This document shows, piece after piece, positions 1 to 8,077 of a DNA stretch of 63,929 nucleotides. The position numbers and the translations under genes were made by a program. The stretch spans positions 1 through 63,929 of the forward strand of contig JBBDIE010000186.1 in assembly GCA_040880545.1 (NCBI GenBank). The letters run 5' to 3'. Position 1 is the first letter of the stretch. Every line of letters starts with the position of its first letter. Below the pieces are notes generated by a model. That model searched no databases, was not told the DNA's origin, and saw only the letters and a program-made list of their open reading frames with translations. This DNA is from M55B112 sp040880545. Its GTDB lineage: Bacteria > Bacteroidota > Bacteroidia > Bacteroidales > GCA-2748055.

Positions 1-174
1 CCTGTAAAAAGATGTGTATAAAGATTAGTCCACGTGGAGAGGGGGGCCGGGGGGGTGAGGTGCTACAAGCATTACGGACATTAGGAACAGCCACTAGTAT
101 ACATACTAAAATCTCCCTGCTTGAAGTAATAAACTATTTGTTATACTTTTGTTTCTCTAAATATACCAACAAAA
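1..174. other. Window edge and upstream region of the ROK kinase gene
   Basis: No gene is supported here. Positions 40-60 hold a G-rich stretch with two runs of six or more G. The rest is AT-rich and contains the candidate promoter given separately. The open frames that cross this stretch have no recognisable protein character. Confidence 0.5.
144..151 (+). promoter_or_regulatory. Candidate Bacteroidota-type -7 element for the ROK gene
   Basis: TACTTTTG matches the Bacteroidota -7 consensus TAnnTTTG exactly and lies 23 bp upstream of the ROK start codon. The -33 side is weak: TTGA begins at 121, 23 bp upstream, where 26 would be ideal. Promoter use is inferred from sequence only. Confidence 0.45.
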
Positions 175-1137
175 ATGAAGGAGAAAGAAGTCGTAATTGG
201 CATAGACATAGGGGGAACATTCACCAAAATAGGGATAGCAGACAAAACCGGTGTCCTCTATTTTGAGAAATCCATGGAAACGGATAAGTTCGATGATCCC
301 GACATTTTTGTTGCAGCAATTCATGAACAAATCAGTGACTTCACCGACAAGAATAACGGAACTTATAAAATCAGGGGTATCGGGATCGGTGCTCCCAACG
401 CTAACTATTACACAGGCAATGTGGAGTTTGCCCCAAACCTTATTTGGAAAGGAGTTATACCTTTTGCAAAAATCTTCAGTTCCAGATTCAACCTGCCTGT
501 GGTACTCACCAATGATGCCAATGCTGCTGCTATAGGTGAAATGGTATTTGGCGCTGCCCAAAACATGAAAAACTTCCTGATGATTACCCTGGGAACCGGA
601 TTGGGGAGTGGGTTGGTAGTAAACGGAGACCTGGTATATGGCCACGATGGTTTCGCGGGCGAGCTGGGACATCTGACCGCTGTGGAAAACGGAAGGGAGT
701 GCGGATGTGGTAAAAGGGGCTGCCTGGAAACTTATGTTTCGGCCACTGGTATTAAACGCACCATATTCGAATTGCTTGCCACCGAATCGGACGTGTCGGA
801 ATTCCGTAATGTTGCCTTTAATGACCTGGATGCAAAACAGATCACTAACGGTGCCAACAATGGTGACCCCATTGCCAAAAAGGCGTTTCAAATTACCGGT
901 AGTATGCTCGGCAAATCCCTTGCCGATACAGTGGCGCACATAAGTCCCCAGGCAATTTTTCTTTTCGGAGGACTGGCGATGGCCGGGAAATGGATCTATG
1001 AACCAACCAGTATTGCCATGGAAGAGAATCTGCTTAAGATTTTCAGGGGAAAAATAAAAATCCTTCCATCTGCACTGCTAAATAAAAATTTAGCAGCACT
1101 TGGAGCTGCTGCCCTTATTTGGAAAGAGCTGAATTAA
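175..1137 (+). CDS. ROK family sugar kinase (glucokinase-like)
   Basis: 320 residues, the usual length for ROK sugar kinases. The N-terminal phosphate loop GIDIGGTFTKIGI (about residues 9-21) and the NDANAAAIGE block with the catalytic Asp (about 113-122) are intact. The ROK zinc signature ECGCGKRGCLE with its preceding GH (about 164-184) is also present. The protein most likely phosphorylates glucose or a related hexose in the cytoplasm with ATP. Glucokinase is the most common assignment for this type in Bacteroidota, but sequence alone does not separate it from N-acetylmannosamine or fructose kinases, and full-length ROK repressors are excluded because there is no N-terminal helix-turn-helix. 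It is transcribed alone from a candidate promoter at 144-151 and is followed directly by a 60-bp palindromic element. Confidence 0.88.
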   Translation: MKEKEVVIGIDIGGTFTKIGIADKTGVLYFEKSMETDKFDDPDIFVAAIHEQISDFTDKNNGTYKIRGIGIGAPNANYYTGNVEFAPNLIWKGVIPFAKIFSSRFNLPVVLTNDANAAAIGEMVFGAAQNMKNFLMITLGTGLGSGLVVNGDLVYGHDGFAGELGHLTAVENGRECGCGKRGCLETYVSATGIKRTIFELLATESDVSEFRNVAFNDLDAKQITNGANNGDPIAKKAFQITGSMLGKSLADTVAHISPQAIFLFGGLAMAGKWIYEPTSIAMEENLLKIFRGKIKILPSALLNKNLAALGAAALIWKELN

Positions 1138-1197
1138 GGTCTGCTGAAAAAGTCTGTAGCCCTGATTATGATTACAATTCATGTTTTTCAGCAGACC
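1138..1197. repeat. 60-bp palindromic element with perfect 14-bp inverted ends
   Basis: GGTCTGCTGAAAAA at 1138-1151 is repeated as its exact reverse complement at 1184-1197, around a 32-nt centre. The element starts directly after the ROK stop codon. A near copy of its outer 22 bp, read in reverse complement, occurs at 45113-45134. It could act as a transcription end structure for the ROK gene, or be a minimal terminal-inverted-repeat relic (MITE-like). No T-run follows the stem, so it is not a standard intrinsic terminator. Confidence 0.7.
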
Positions 1198-1297
1198 CGA
1201 ATTCGTTTTTTATCGCTAATAATAACTGGTATTAAACCCAAGAGCAGAACTCCGGGAAAGTAATCCTCATCCTCCTTCGTGTTCGTCGTCGGAAGAT

Positions 1298-3190
1298 TCA
1301 AAACAAGGGCTGTCTTGATTCGTCAGTCTCCGTTGCTGAAGTTGGTGGAACATCATTGGAACCGATCACATAGGTGAGGTCATGGTCCCAGTTCGCCCTG
1401 ACTTTCACGTCTTTAGGCAGAAATTCAACTTTCTCGGGCTGTCTCCCCTCCATATATTTCCCCGTATCCCACTTTCCATTCCTGTTCCGGTCGTGAACAC
1501 ATTTAATCCGGTAAGTGTCGGGATCCAGAAAATCGAAAACATAGCTGCCCGATTCAAAAACTTCTTTCTTCCTGGCGATCGATCCCTTTCTGTATACCTC
1601 TATCAACAGGGTGTCTTCAACATTCTCAAGAGTTAAATTGATCCTTCCATATTCCGCCAGCGGCCTAATATTAAATTTCACATCAATGGTGTCGTTGGTC
1701 AAACCATAAATGTTGGTTATTGCACCCGGGTAAAGGACCATTCTGTACCTGCCTTCCTCTTTCCATGGGTTACTTATTCTTACACGCCGAAGGTGCCCAA
1801 TATCAGCCACAGGCTTCACCGGTACAGGTACTTCAATGGTGTCGGGTATAATATATAACTCAAACAAACTGCTGTCAATGGTTCCCACCGGCTGATTGAG
1901 TGTAAAAGTCAGGTCTCTCTGAATGTGTTGTTTACCCCGGTTTTTAATGGTGGAAACAGCAAGGGGCTGTGGTTCCTCCTTTTTCTTCTCTTTACTTCTA
2001 CCGGAAGATCTCTCCCGGTAAGTGAACCGGAGTGTGTCTCTTTTTATTACCGGGTTGAACAATGAGTCCAATACAGTATAGGTAAGTTCCACCCCAATGG
2101 TATCATTGAAAGCCACCAGGGTGTCGGCTGTCCAGATGGTCAGGGAATCCCTGTTTTGTCCAAATTCGGGAACCAGGTCCGATGACTTGAGGGAGGCTGG
2201 AAAAACAGGATTGAATGCAAAACTGTCTGTCAGGGGTAAATTGAATATAATCTTCAGGGCATACCTGTCGTTCCTGGAATAATCAGTTACATATTGCTCA
2301 ACAGGATCTTCTGTAAACATGAATAAATCCAGGAAAACCGTATTGAAATCGGGCTTTGCCCTTTCCAGGGAATCCAGCACCATGGTAATTGAGTCCTGGC
2401 TCATCCCCGCCGTGTCAACGGTAATCGCGATCGTATCGTAATACAGATCTGCCGAATCATAGACTCCGCTTTGCAATAGTTTATTTCTGAAGTAGTCGCC
2501 ATCCACAAACAAACTCGTGTCCAGGAAAGCGATCTCTTCATTGGGTTGATCGAACAGAAAATTGTTGTTCCCGTCTTTCAGTACAAAAACTTTATAGATC
2601 CCTTTCTTAAGATTATTCACCGCAAAATTACCTTTGGCATCTGTTCTCCCCACATAATAGGGTATTTCAATCAGGGGTAGTGAATCTTCCAGTTCAGTAT
2701 AGAGCATTACATAGATCGGAATCTTGGGCACTGTCAGGTCAAATGCATTTTTCAGCGTTCCTTTAACAGAAAGGGAGTCCAGGTAATCGCCAGTGGAAAA
2801 TACATACTCATAATTCAACAGCACATTCTTTTCATTCAGATCCTTGATGCCCTCCCCGAAATTAAATGTATAGGTCGCGTCTTCCTTTAATTCCTCCTCA
2901 AATTCTATGATCAGCGTTTTATTCCTGAGTTTCACCTGTGGTTTTTCCTTGACCGGAGGTGACACTACAAGTTCTTGTGTAAAATTGGCCATATCGAGAT
3001 ATTCATCAAAGGTGATCATGATTTTCCCTTCACTGAAATTCGTTGAATAGTTCTCCGGTGTGGCCTTTTTTACAACGGGAGGATCTTCATCCTGCGGCCC
3101 CCCCGTAGGCGCTCCCTGCTGTGCACATCCCTGCACAAGCAATAATGCTGTAATAATTATCCCTGGTATTATTCGACGCATTTTTTTCAT
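1298..3190 (-). CDS. Ig-like (Big_5-type) domain lipoprotein
   Basis: 630 residues from the ATG at 3190. An upstream ATG at 3229 would add 13 residues in front of the signal peptide and is less likely. The protein opens with a lipoprotein signal (MKKMRRIIPGI..., lipobox LVQGC), so the mature protein starts at Cys of CAQQGAPTGGPQDEDPPV. A 'PTGGPxDxxPP' start followed by a bacterial Ig-like domain (about residues 40-130) is characteristic of a widespread Bacteroidota lipoprotein family of unknown function. The C-terminal third carries further beta-rich repeats, including DPDTYRIKCVHDRNRNGKWD, which looks like a prealbumin or calcium-type loop. It is probably anchored in the outer membrane. No enzyme motif is visible. 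It is divergent from lgt. Confidence 0.8.
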   Translation of the reverse strand: MKKMRRIIPGIIITALLLVQGCAQQGAPTGGPQDEDPPVVKKATPENYSTNFSEGKIMITFDEYLDMANFTQELVVSPPVKEKPQVKLRNKTLIIEFEEELKEDATYTFNFGEGIKDLNEKNVLLNYEYVFSTGDYLDSLSVKGTLKNAFDLTVPKIPIYVMLYTELEDSLPLIEIPYYVGRTDAKGNFAVNNLKKGIYKVFVLKDGNNNFLFDQPNEEIAFLDTSLFVDGDYFRNKLLQSGVYDSADLYYDTIAITVDTAGMSQDSITMVLDSLERAKPDFNTVFLDLFMFTEDPVEQYVTDYSRNDRYALKIIFNLPLTDSFAFNPVFPASLKSSDLVPEFGQNRDSLTIWTADTLVAFNDTIGVELTYTVLDSLFNPVIKRDTLRFTYRERSSGRSKEKKKEEPQPLAVSTIKNRGKQHIQRDLTFTLNQPVGTIDSSLFELYIIPDTIEVPVPVKPVADIGHLRRVRISNPWKEEGRYRMVLYPGAITNIYGLTNDTIDVKFNIRPLAEYGRINLTLENVEDTLLIEVYRKGSIARKKEVFESGSYVFDFLDPDTYRIKCVHDRNRNGKWDTGKYMEGRQPEKVEFLPKDVKVRANWDHDLTYVIGSNDVPPTSATETDESRQPLF

Positions 3191-3199
3191 TCTGGCATA

Positions 3200-3207
3200 C
3201 AAAGATA
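3200..3207 (-). promoter_or_regulatory. Candidate -7 element for the Ig-like lipoprotein gene
   Basis: On the minus strand this reads TATCTTTG, an exact TAnnTTTG match, 9 bp upstream of the ATG at 3190. No clear TTTG lies at the -33 distance. The distance implies a very short leader, so the call is tentative. Confidence 0.3.
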
Positions 3208-3301
3208 TATATTCCCATGTGGGTAACACATTTATTTAAACTGACAAGGGAAAAGAATAGTATATAATTTGTAGCTTTATCCCTTTAAAAAACCTATTGT
3301 T

Positions 3302-4177
3302 ATGATACTTAACTATATTACCTGGAACGTGGACCCTGAAATATTCAATATAGGGGGACTTTCTATCAGGTGGTACGGGCTTATGTTTGCAATGGCATTT
3401 CTTTCGGGCTACATTGTATTCACAAAGGCACTTAAAATAAAGCGGCTGGATGCCGAAATGCTTGATCAATTACTGATCTATATTGCTCTTGGGACAATCA
3501 TAGGTGCCCGGCTCGGCCATTGCCTGTTCTATGAACCCTCCTACTATTTAAAAAATCCCATAGAAATTCTCAAGATCTGGGAAGGTGGGCTGGCAAGTCA
3601 TGGTGCGGCCATCGGTATTGTTTTTACGCTCTGGCTTTATATCAGGAGACACAAGTTGTCTTTCCTCTGGTTGATGGATCGCCTTGTAATCGTTGTACCA
3701 CTTGCCGGGGCATTTATCAGAACCGGGAACCTGTTTAATTCGGAGATCTATGGCCGCGCAACCGATCTCCCCTGGGCATTCCTTTTTGTCCGCGATATCA
3801 ACAGGGATCCAAATACCGGTGCCATTCTTCAAAACCTTCCAAGCCATCCCACCCAGATTTATGAGGCGTTGAGTTACATCTTTATTTTCGTCATCCTCTT
3901 TATCTATTACAGGAAAAAGAAAGACGAAATAAGAGATGGACTGATATTCGGAATTTTTCTGATCCTGCTGTTTGCTGCAAGGTTCTTTATCGAATTCATT
4001 AAAAACGACCAGGTCTCTTTCGAAGCGGGGATGTTGTTTAATATGGGTCAATGGCTGAGTCTACCCTTCATACTGATCGGCGTCGCTCTTATCATGTACA
4101 CCAAAAGGAAGCCTTCTTATTTCTCAAAGACCCCCATACCTGAAAAACCGCCGGTTAAAAAGAAGAAAAAGGGCTGA
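3302..4177 (+). CDS. lgt: Prolipoprotein diacylglyceryl transferase
   Basis: 291 residues with about seven hydrophobic segments. Lgt transfers a diacylglyceryl group from phosphatidylglycerol to the lipobox cysteine of prolipoproteins in the inner membrane. The family signature is present as RTGNLFNSEIYGR (about residues 141-153), and the N-terminal IRWYGLMFA block is typical. A lysine-rich tail (KKKKKG) extends into the cytoplasm. Several lipoproteins in this window are expected substrates. It is divergent from the Ig-like lipoprotein gene, and the 75-bp gap to the next gene suggests separate transcription. Confidence 0.95.
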   Translation: MILNYITWNVDPEIFNIGGLSIRWYGLMFAMAFLSGYIVFTKALKIKRLDAEMLDQLLIYIALGTIIGARLGHCLFYEPSYYLKNPIEILKIWEGGLASHGAAIGIVFTLWLYIRRHKLSFLWLMDRLVIVVPLAGAFIRTGNLFNSEIYGRATDLPWAFLFVRDINRDPNTGAILQNLPSHPTQIYEALSYIFIFVILFIYYRKKKDEIRDGLIFGIFLILLFAARFFIEFIKNDQVSFEAGMLFNMGQWLSLPFILIGVALIMYTKRKPSYFSKTPIPEKPPVKKKKKG

Positions 4178-4251
4178 CCCAACTGGCTTTCAATTGTTCG
4201 CATGAATAGATATTGTTTGTTTTTTTAATTTAACAGATATAATTTTCCCCG

Positions 4252-5076
4252 ATGGATACAGGGAATTTTTGGTTTGCCTTTGGATTGACAGTTTTTGCCG
4301 GGCTCTCCACCGGAATCGGGAGTGCTCTTGCCTTCTTTACCAAAAAAACAAATACCCGGTTCCTCTCGGCAAGTCTCGGCTTCTCGGCCGGGGTAATGGT
4401 TTATGTATCATTTATGGAGATCCTTGTGAAGGCACAGGTTTCATTTGTTGAGGTGTACGGAACAACCCGTGGGGCCTGGTTAACGGTTTTTGCTTTTTTT
4501 TCCGGGGTACTGTTGATTGGGATCATTGATAAATTGATCCCTTCCTATGAAAACCCCCACGAAATTAAACGGATTGAAGATATAAAAAACGGGGTCAGTA
4601 GTCGCGACCCGCGCCTTGTGCGAATGGGGCTCTTTACTGCCCTGGCCATTGCAATTCACAATTTCCCTGAAGGGATCGCCACCTTTTTTGCGGGACTTTC
4701 AGAACCCGAACTTGCTATCCCGGTTGCCATCGCAATTGCTATTCATAATATCCCGGAAGGAATTGCAGTGTCTGTCCCCATCTCCTACGGAACGGGAAAT
4801 AAAAGAAAAGGGTTCTTTCTTTCAATGATCTCCGGATTGGCTGAACCCATTGGGGCCCTGATAGCCTATGCTGCACTTCTGCTCTTTTTTAAAAATTCTG
4901 AAATTCCGCAATGGCTGTTCGGGTACCTGTTCGGATCGGTAGCAGGCATCATGGTATTTATCTCCATCGATGAATTACTACCCACTGCTGAAGAATATGG
5001 ACACCACCACTATTCTATTTATGGCTTTGTTGTTGGCATGGCAATCATGGCGCTGAGTTTGTTATTATTTATCTGA
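4252..5076 (+). CDS. zupT: ZIP family metal transporter (ZupT-like)
   Basis: 274 residues and about eight membrane segments. Two ZIP metal-binding helices are clear: HNFPEGIATF and HNIPEGIAVS (around residues 135 and 164). They are the HNxPEG motifs that form the binuclear metal site of ZupT. The likely role is uptake of zinc, possibly iron or manganese, across the inner membrane. A HHH stretch near residue 250 is C-terminal. Only one base separates it from the downstream cation diffusion facilitator gene, so an importer and an exporter are probably co-transcribed. Confidence 0.92.
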   Translation: MDTGNFWFAFGLTVFAGLSTGIGSALAFFTKKTNTRFLSASLGFSAGVMVYVSFMEILVKAQVSFVEVYGTTRGAWLTVFAFFSGVLLIGIIDKLIPSYENPHEIKRIEDIKNGVSSRDPRLVRMGLFTALAIAIHNFPEGIATFFAGLSEPELAIPVAIAIAIHNIPEGIAVSVPISYGTGNKRKGFFLSMISGLAEPIGALIAYAALLLFFKNSEIPQWLFGYLFGSVAGIMVFISIDELLPTAEEYGHHHYSIYGFVVGMAIMALSLLLFI

Positions 5077-5077
5077 A

Positions 5078-6001
5078 ATGGCTGAAAGAATAAGGAAAAA
5101 GAGGAGACACAGTAATCACCAGCCGGTTAACGAGCGGAATCTCCTGGCGGCAACGCTACTTAACCTGGTAATTACTGTTGTAGAGATAATAGGAGGCCTT
5201 CTATCAAACAGCCTGGCCTTGCTCTCGGATGCACTTCATAACCTGAGCGATACATTTTCCACCATCATCGCCTATGTAGCAATCAGGCTGGGAAAACGGA
5301 AAGCAACTGCAAAAAACACCTTCGGATATAAACGTATTGAGATCCTCGCTGCACTATTAAATGCCGTAATCCTGATCGTTATCTGTTTCTATCTCTTCAA
5401 AGAGGCCTGGGAAAGAATCCAGGATCCACAACCCATCAAATCTCTGATAGTCATTGTCATCGGAATGATAGGTCTGGGGGCCAATATGCTGGCTGTGGCC
5501 CTGCTGAGGAAGGATTCAAAAAAAAGTATCAATGTTAAGGCTGCATATGTACACCTGATTGGCGACAGCCTCTCTTCGGTGGTGGTGATCCTCGCTGCTG
5601 CAGCCATTCAATTATTCGAAATCTACTGGCTGGACCCGGTAATTACCGTCCTGATCGGACTTTACCTGATCCGTGAATCTTACGTCATTTTGAAGGAGGC
5701 GGTGAATATACTTATGCAGGCCACTCCCGGACAACTTGATTTACAAAAAATACAGGTAAAGGTGGAAGCCCTCCCCAATGTGGTCAGTCTGCATCACCTG
5801 CATGCCTGGAGCCTGAGCGACCATGAAATACACCTTGAGGCCCATGTTGAACTTTCAGAAGATATGAAAATAAGTCAGATGAAACCAACCCAGCAAAAGA
5901 TTGAACAGCTGTTGCGGGATCAATTTCATATCTTTCACACAACATTGCAATTTGAATTTGATCCGGACCATAGTACAACCCTCATCTCCAAAGGAAACTG
6001 A
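5078..6001 (+). CDS. Cation diffusion facilitator, zinc-type (CzcD/ZitB-like)
   Basis: 307 residues, six membrane segments followed by a cytoplasmic domain. The transport site has the zinc-type HD-HD pattern: DALHNLSD in segment 2 and HLIGDSLSS in segment 5. The likely function is proton-driven efflux of Zn2+ (or Cd2+, Co2+). The C-terminal domain HHLHAWSLSDHEIHLEAHV is histidine-rich, as in metal-sensing CDF tails. It starts 1 bp after the ZIP gene and ends 4 bp before a second CDF gene. Confidence 0.92.
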   Translation: MAERIRKKRRHSNHQPVNERNLLAATLLNLVITVVEIIGGLLSNSLALLSDALHNLSDTFSTIIAYVAIRLGKRKATAKNTFGYKRIEILAALLNAVILIVICFYLFKEAWERIQDPQPIKSLIVIVIGMIGLGANMLAVALLRKDSKKSINVKAAYVHLIGDSLSSVVVILAAAAIQLFEIYWLDPVITVLIGLYLIRESYVILKEAVNILMQATPGQLDLQKIQVKVEALPNVVSLHHLHAWSLSDHEIHLEAHVELSEDMKISQMKPTQQKIEQLLRDQFHIFHTTLQFEFDPDHSTTLISKGN

Positions 6002-6005
6002 TTAT

Positions 6006-6941
6006 ATGAAAGATAAAAAAGGAATCATATATGCTTCCTGGATTTCCATCGCAGGAAATGCATTACTGGCCATTTTAAAACTGGTGGTGGGCTTCATTTC
6101 GGGTAGCTTTGCTGTAATAGCCGACGGTATCGATTCAGCCACCGACATTATCAGTTCCATTGTAACCCTCGTGGCCGCCCGTGTTATCCTGAAGCCTCCC
6201 AATATTAAATTTCCCTATGGATATGTTAAGGCCGACACTGTTGCCACAAAGGTCTTATCCATGTTTATCTTCCTGGCCGGTTCCCAATTGGCCATATCCG
6301 CAGTGGAACGGCTGTTGAGGCAGAATGTGGATACCATTCCCTCTATGATCGCTATCTATGTAACTGTTTTTTCCATGGTGGGAAAGATCTTGCTCAGCCT
6401 TTACCTGAAATCTACCGGCAAAAACCATAACAGCGATATGCTCAAAACCATGGGCATACATATGAGAAACGACATGCTCATCTCCTTTACCGTGCTGTTG
6501 GGGCTGCTGGCAACCATCATTTTTAAGATTGCGGTAGTGGATAAGATCATTGCACTGGGCATCAGTTTGTTTATTATGTTTGAAGCGATCAGAATTTTCC
6601 TTAAATCCAATACCGAATTGATGGATGGCATTGAAGATTCGGATCTTTATAACAAACTTTTTGAAGCGATCAATAAGGTTGAGGGTGCCTACAATCCACA
6701 CAGAACCAGGGCCAGGAAGATCGGATCAAGCTATATGATCAATCTCGACATTGAAGTCGATCCGCTCATGAGTGTCAGAACAGCACACGACATTGCCAAA
6801 GAGGTTGAAAATGTTATTAAAAAGAATATTGAAAATGTATATGATGTAATGGTGCACGTTGAGCCTATGGGCAACCTTGAAAGTGACGAAAAATTCGGTA
6901 TTTCAGAAAAAGATGTCCCCCGCAACAGGAAGAAAAAATAA
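6006..6941 (+). CDS. Cation diffusion facilitator, DxxxD-type (FieF/MntE-like)
   Basis: 311 residues from the ATG at 6006. A longer frame opening at 5901 overlaps the preceding gene and is not needed. Segment 2 carries DGIDSATD, the DxxxD pattern of Fe/Zn- or Mn-type CDF proteins, unlike the HxxxD of its neighbour. Segment 5 carries HMRNDMLIS. The cytoplasmic domain (about 200-290) ends in a VMVHVEP block typical of the family. It probably exports manganese, iron or zinc. It is third in an apparent ZIP-CDF-CDF operon. Confidence 0.9.
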   Translation: MKDKKGIIYASWISIAGNALLAILKLVVGFISGSFAVIADGIDSATDIISSIVTLVAARVILKPPNIKFPYGYVKADTVATKVLSMFIFLAGSQLAISAVERLLRQNVDTIPSMIAIYVTVFSMVGKILLSLYLKSTGKNHNSDMLKTMGIHMRNDMLISFTVLLGLLATIIFKIAVVDKIIALGISLFIMFEAIRIFLKSNTELMDGIEDSDLYNKLFEAINKVEGAYNPHRTRARKIGSSYMINLDIEVDPLMSVRTAHDIAKEVENVIKKNIENVYDVMVHVEPMGNLESDEKFGISEKDVPRNRKKK

Positions 6942-7035
6942 TAATATTTTCACTATTGATGAGTTATTATGATGAATGTGTGGCTCTCGCTGTACATTTC
7001 TATTTTATATTTGTACGAATTTAATACAGAGCAAA

Positions 7036-7920
7036 ATGACAGAGAAGAAAACAAATACCGGTGTCCTGTATGGTATCATAGGACTGCTTGGTGTCGTTCT
7101 CCTGGTTTCCGTATATATGTTGCTGGATTTGAAAAAAGATTTTGATTATACCAGTGAGGAACTTGAGCAGACCAGGATCTATTTCGCCATGGAACGCGAC
7201 TCCCTGGAAACTGAGTTGCATAATATTTATTTGTCGTATGATTCTCTTGAAACAAATAATGATCGCATCCGGGAGGAGATGGCCATACAGCAGAAAAAAA
7301 TCAACCGGTTGATAGCAATCCAGGCAGACGATGCCTATAAAATCAAAATGTACAAACGCGAAATGGAAACCCTTCGTTCCGTGCTTCGAAGCTATATTGT
7401 ACAGATCGATTCCCTCAATTCACAGAACCAGGCATTGATGGCGGAAAATGTGCAGCTGAAAACTTCTGAAAGGCATTTACAAACTGAAAAAGTTAAGTTG
7501 GAAACCGACAAGGCTGCTCTTGAAGAGATCAAAAGTATTGCCACCACTTTAACCGCGTCTGATATTTATATTGAAACAATCAATGACAGAAACAGGCCCA
7601 GGAAAAGGATAAACGCCATTTACCAGATCAGGACAGACTTTGTTGTTCGTGCAAATTCAGTTGCAACAGCAGGTGAAAAAACAATCTTTGTCCGGTTGAT
7701 TCGACCGGATGGAATTGCCCTGGGATCACCTGATGTGGATGTGATCAATGTTAATGAAGAGGCGCTGCCCGTGTCTGCTTCCAGAACGGTAACATACGAA
7801 AATACCGACCTGCCGGTTTCTATCTATTGGACCAATAATGGGGAACTCGTTCCCGGTGAATATACCGTTGAATTATATGCCGAAGGACGACTTATTGGAA
7901 ATGATGTATTTACATTGTAA
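7036..7920 (+). CDS. Membrane-anchored coiled-coil protein of unknown function
   Basis: 294 residues from the ATG at 7036. A frame opening at 6976 adds 20 unlikely residues. One membrane segment (about residues 11-31, GIIGLLGVVLLVSVYMLLDL) is followed by a long heptad-rich coiled coil (about 40-180). The C-terminal domain of about 100 residues is predicted beta-rich. The order (short cytoplasmic N-terminus, anchor, coiled coil, globular domain) resembles proteins found across Bacteroidota with no assigned role. A scaffold or envelope-spacing role is possible but not shown. Confidence 0.75.
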   Translation: MTEKKTNTGVLYGIIGLLGVVLLVSVYMLLDLKKDFDYTSEELEQTRIYFAMERDSLETELHNIYLSYDSLETNNDRIREEMAIQQKKINRLIAIQADDAYKIKMYKREMETLRSVLRSYIVQIDSLNSQNQALMAENVQLKTSERHLQTEKVKLETDKAALEEIKSIATTLTASDIYIETINDRNRPRKRINAIYQIRTDFVVRANSVATAGEKTIFVRLIRPDGIALGSPDVDVINVNEEALPVSASRTVTYENTDLPVSIYWTNNGELVPGEYTVELYAEGRLIGNDVFTL

Positions 7921-7936
7921 TATTACATATAATTAG

Positions 7937-8042
7937 AGTCTGTCAATAAAGTGGAGTGGCTGGATCATAATGTTCGTTTGCAAGGCATGCGACCACTGTT
8001 TTGATGTCGGGCATAACGCAGCAATTGATGTTCTCTTGCAAA
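7937..8042. repeat. Dispersed intergenic repeat, composite copy (families A and B)
   Basis: Positions 7937-7985 match 47494-47542 over 49 bp with three differences visible by eye. The adjoining 7984-8042 resembles 25684-25739, sharing the block ACGCAGCAATTGA and the following CTTGCAA. The stretch lies between two genes and has no convincing open frame. It could be a relic of an insertion element or an extragenic repeat. Family membership is by direct comparison within this window only. Confidence 0.6.
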
Positions 8043-8077
8043 CACCAATTACAATCTTCCGGTAAATTCACCTGCGT

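Noticed and set aside
29..38. TCCACGTGGA, a parS-like core
   Set aside because: Only the 10-bp core matches and there is no second site nearby.
12..266. Open frame of 84 residues at the window start
   Set aside because: It overlaps the ROK gene start out of frame and has no recognisable protein character.
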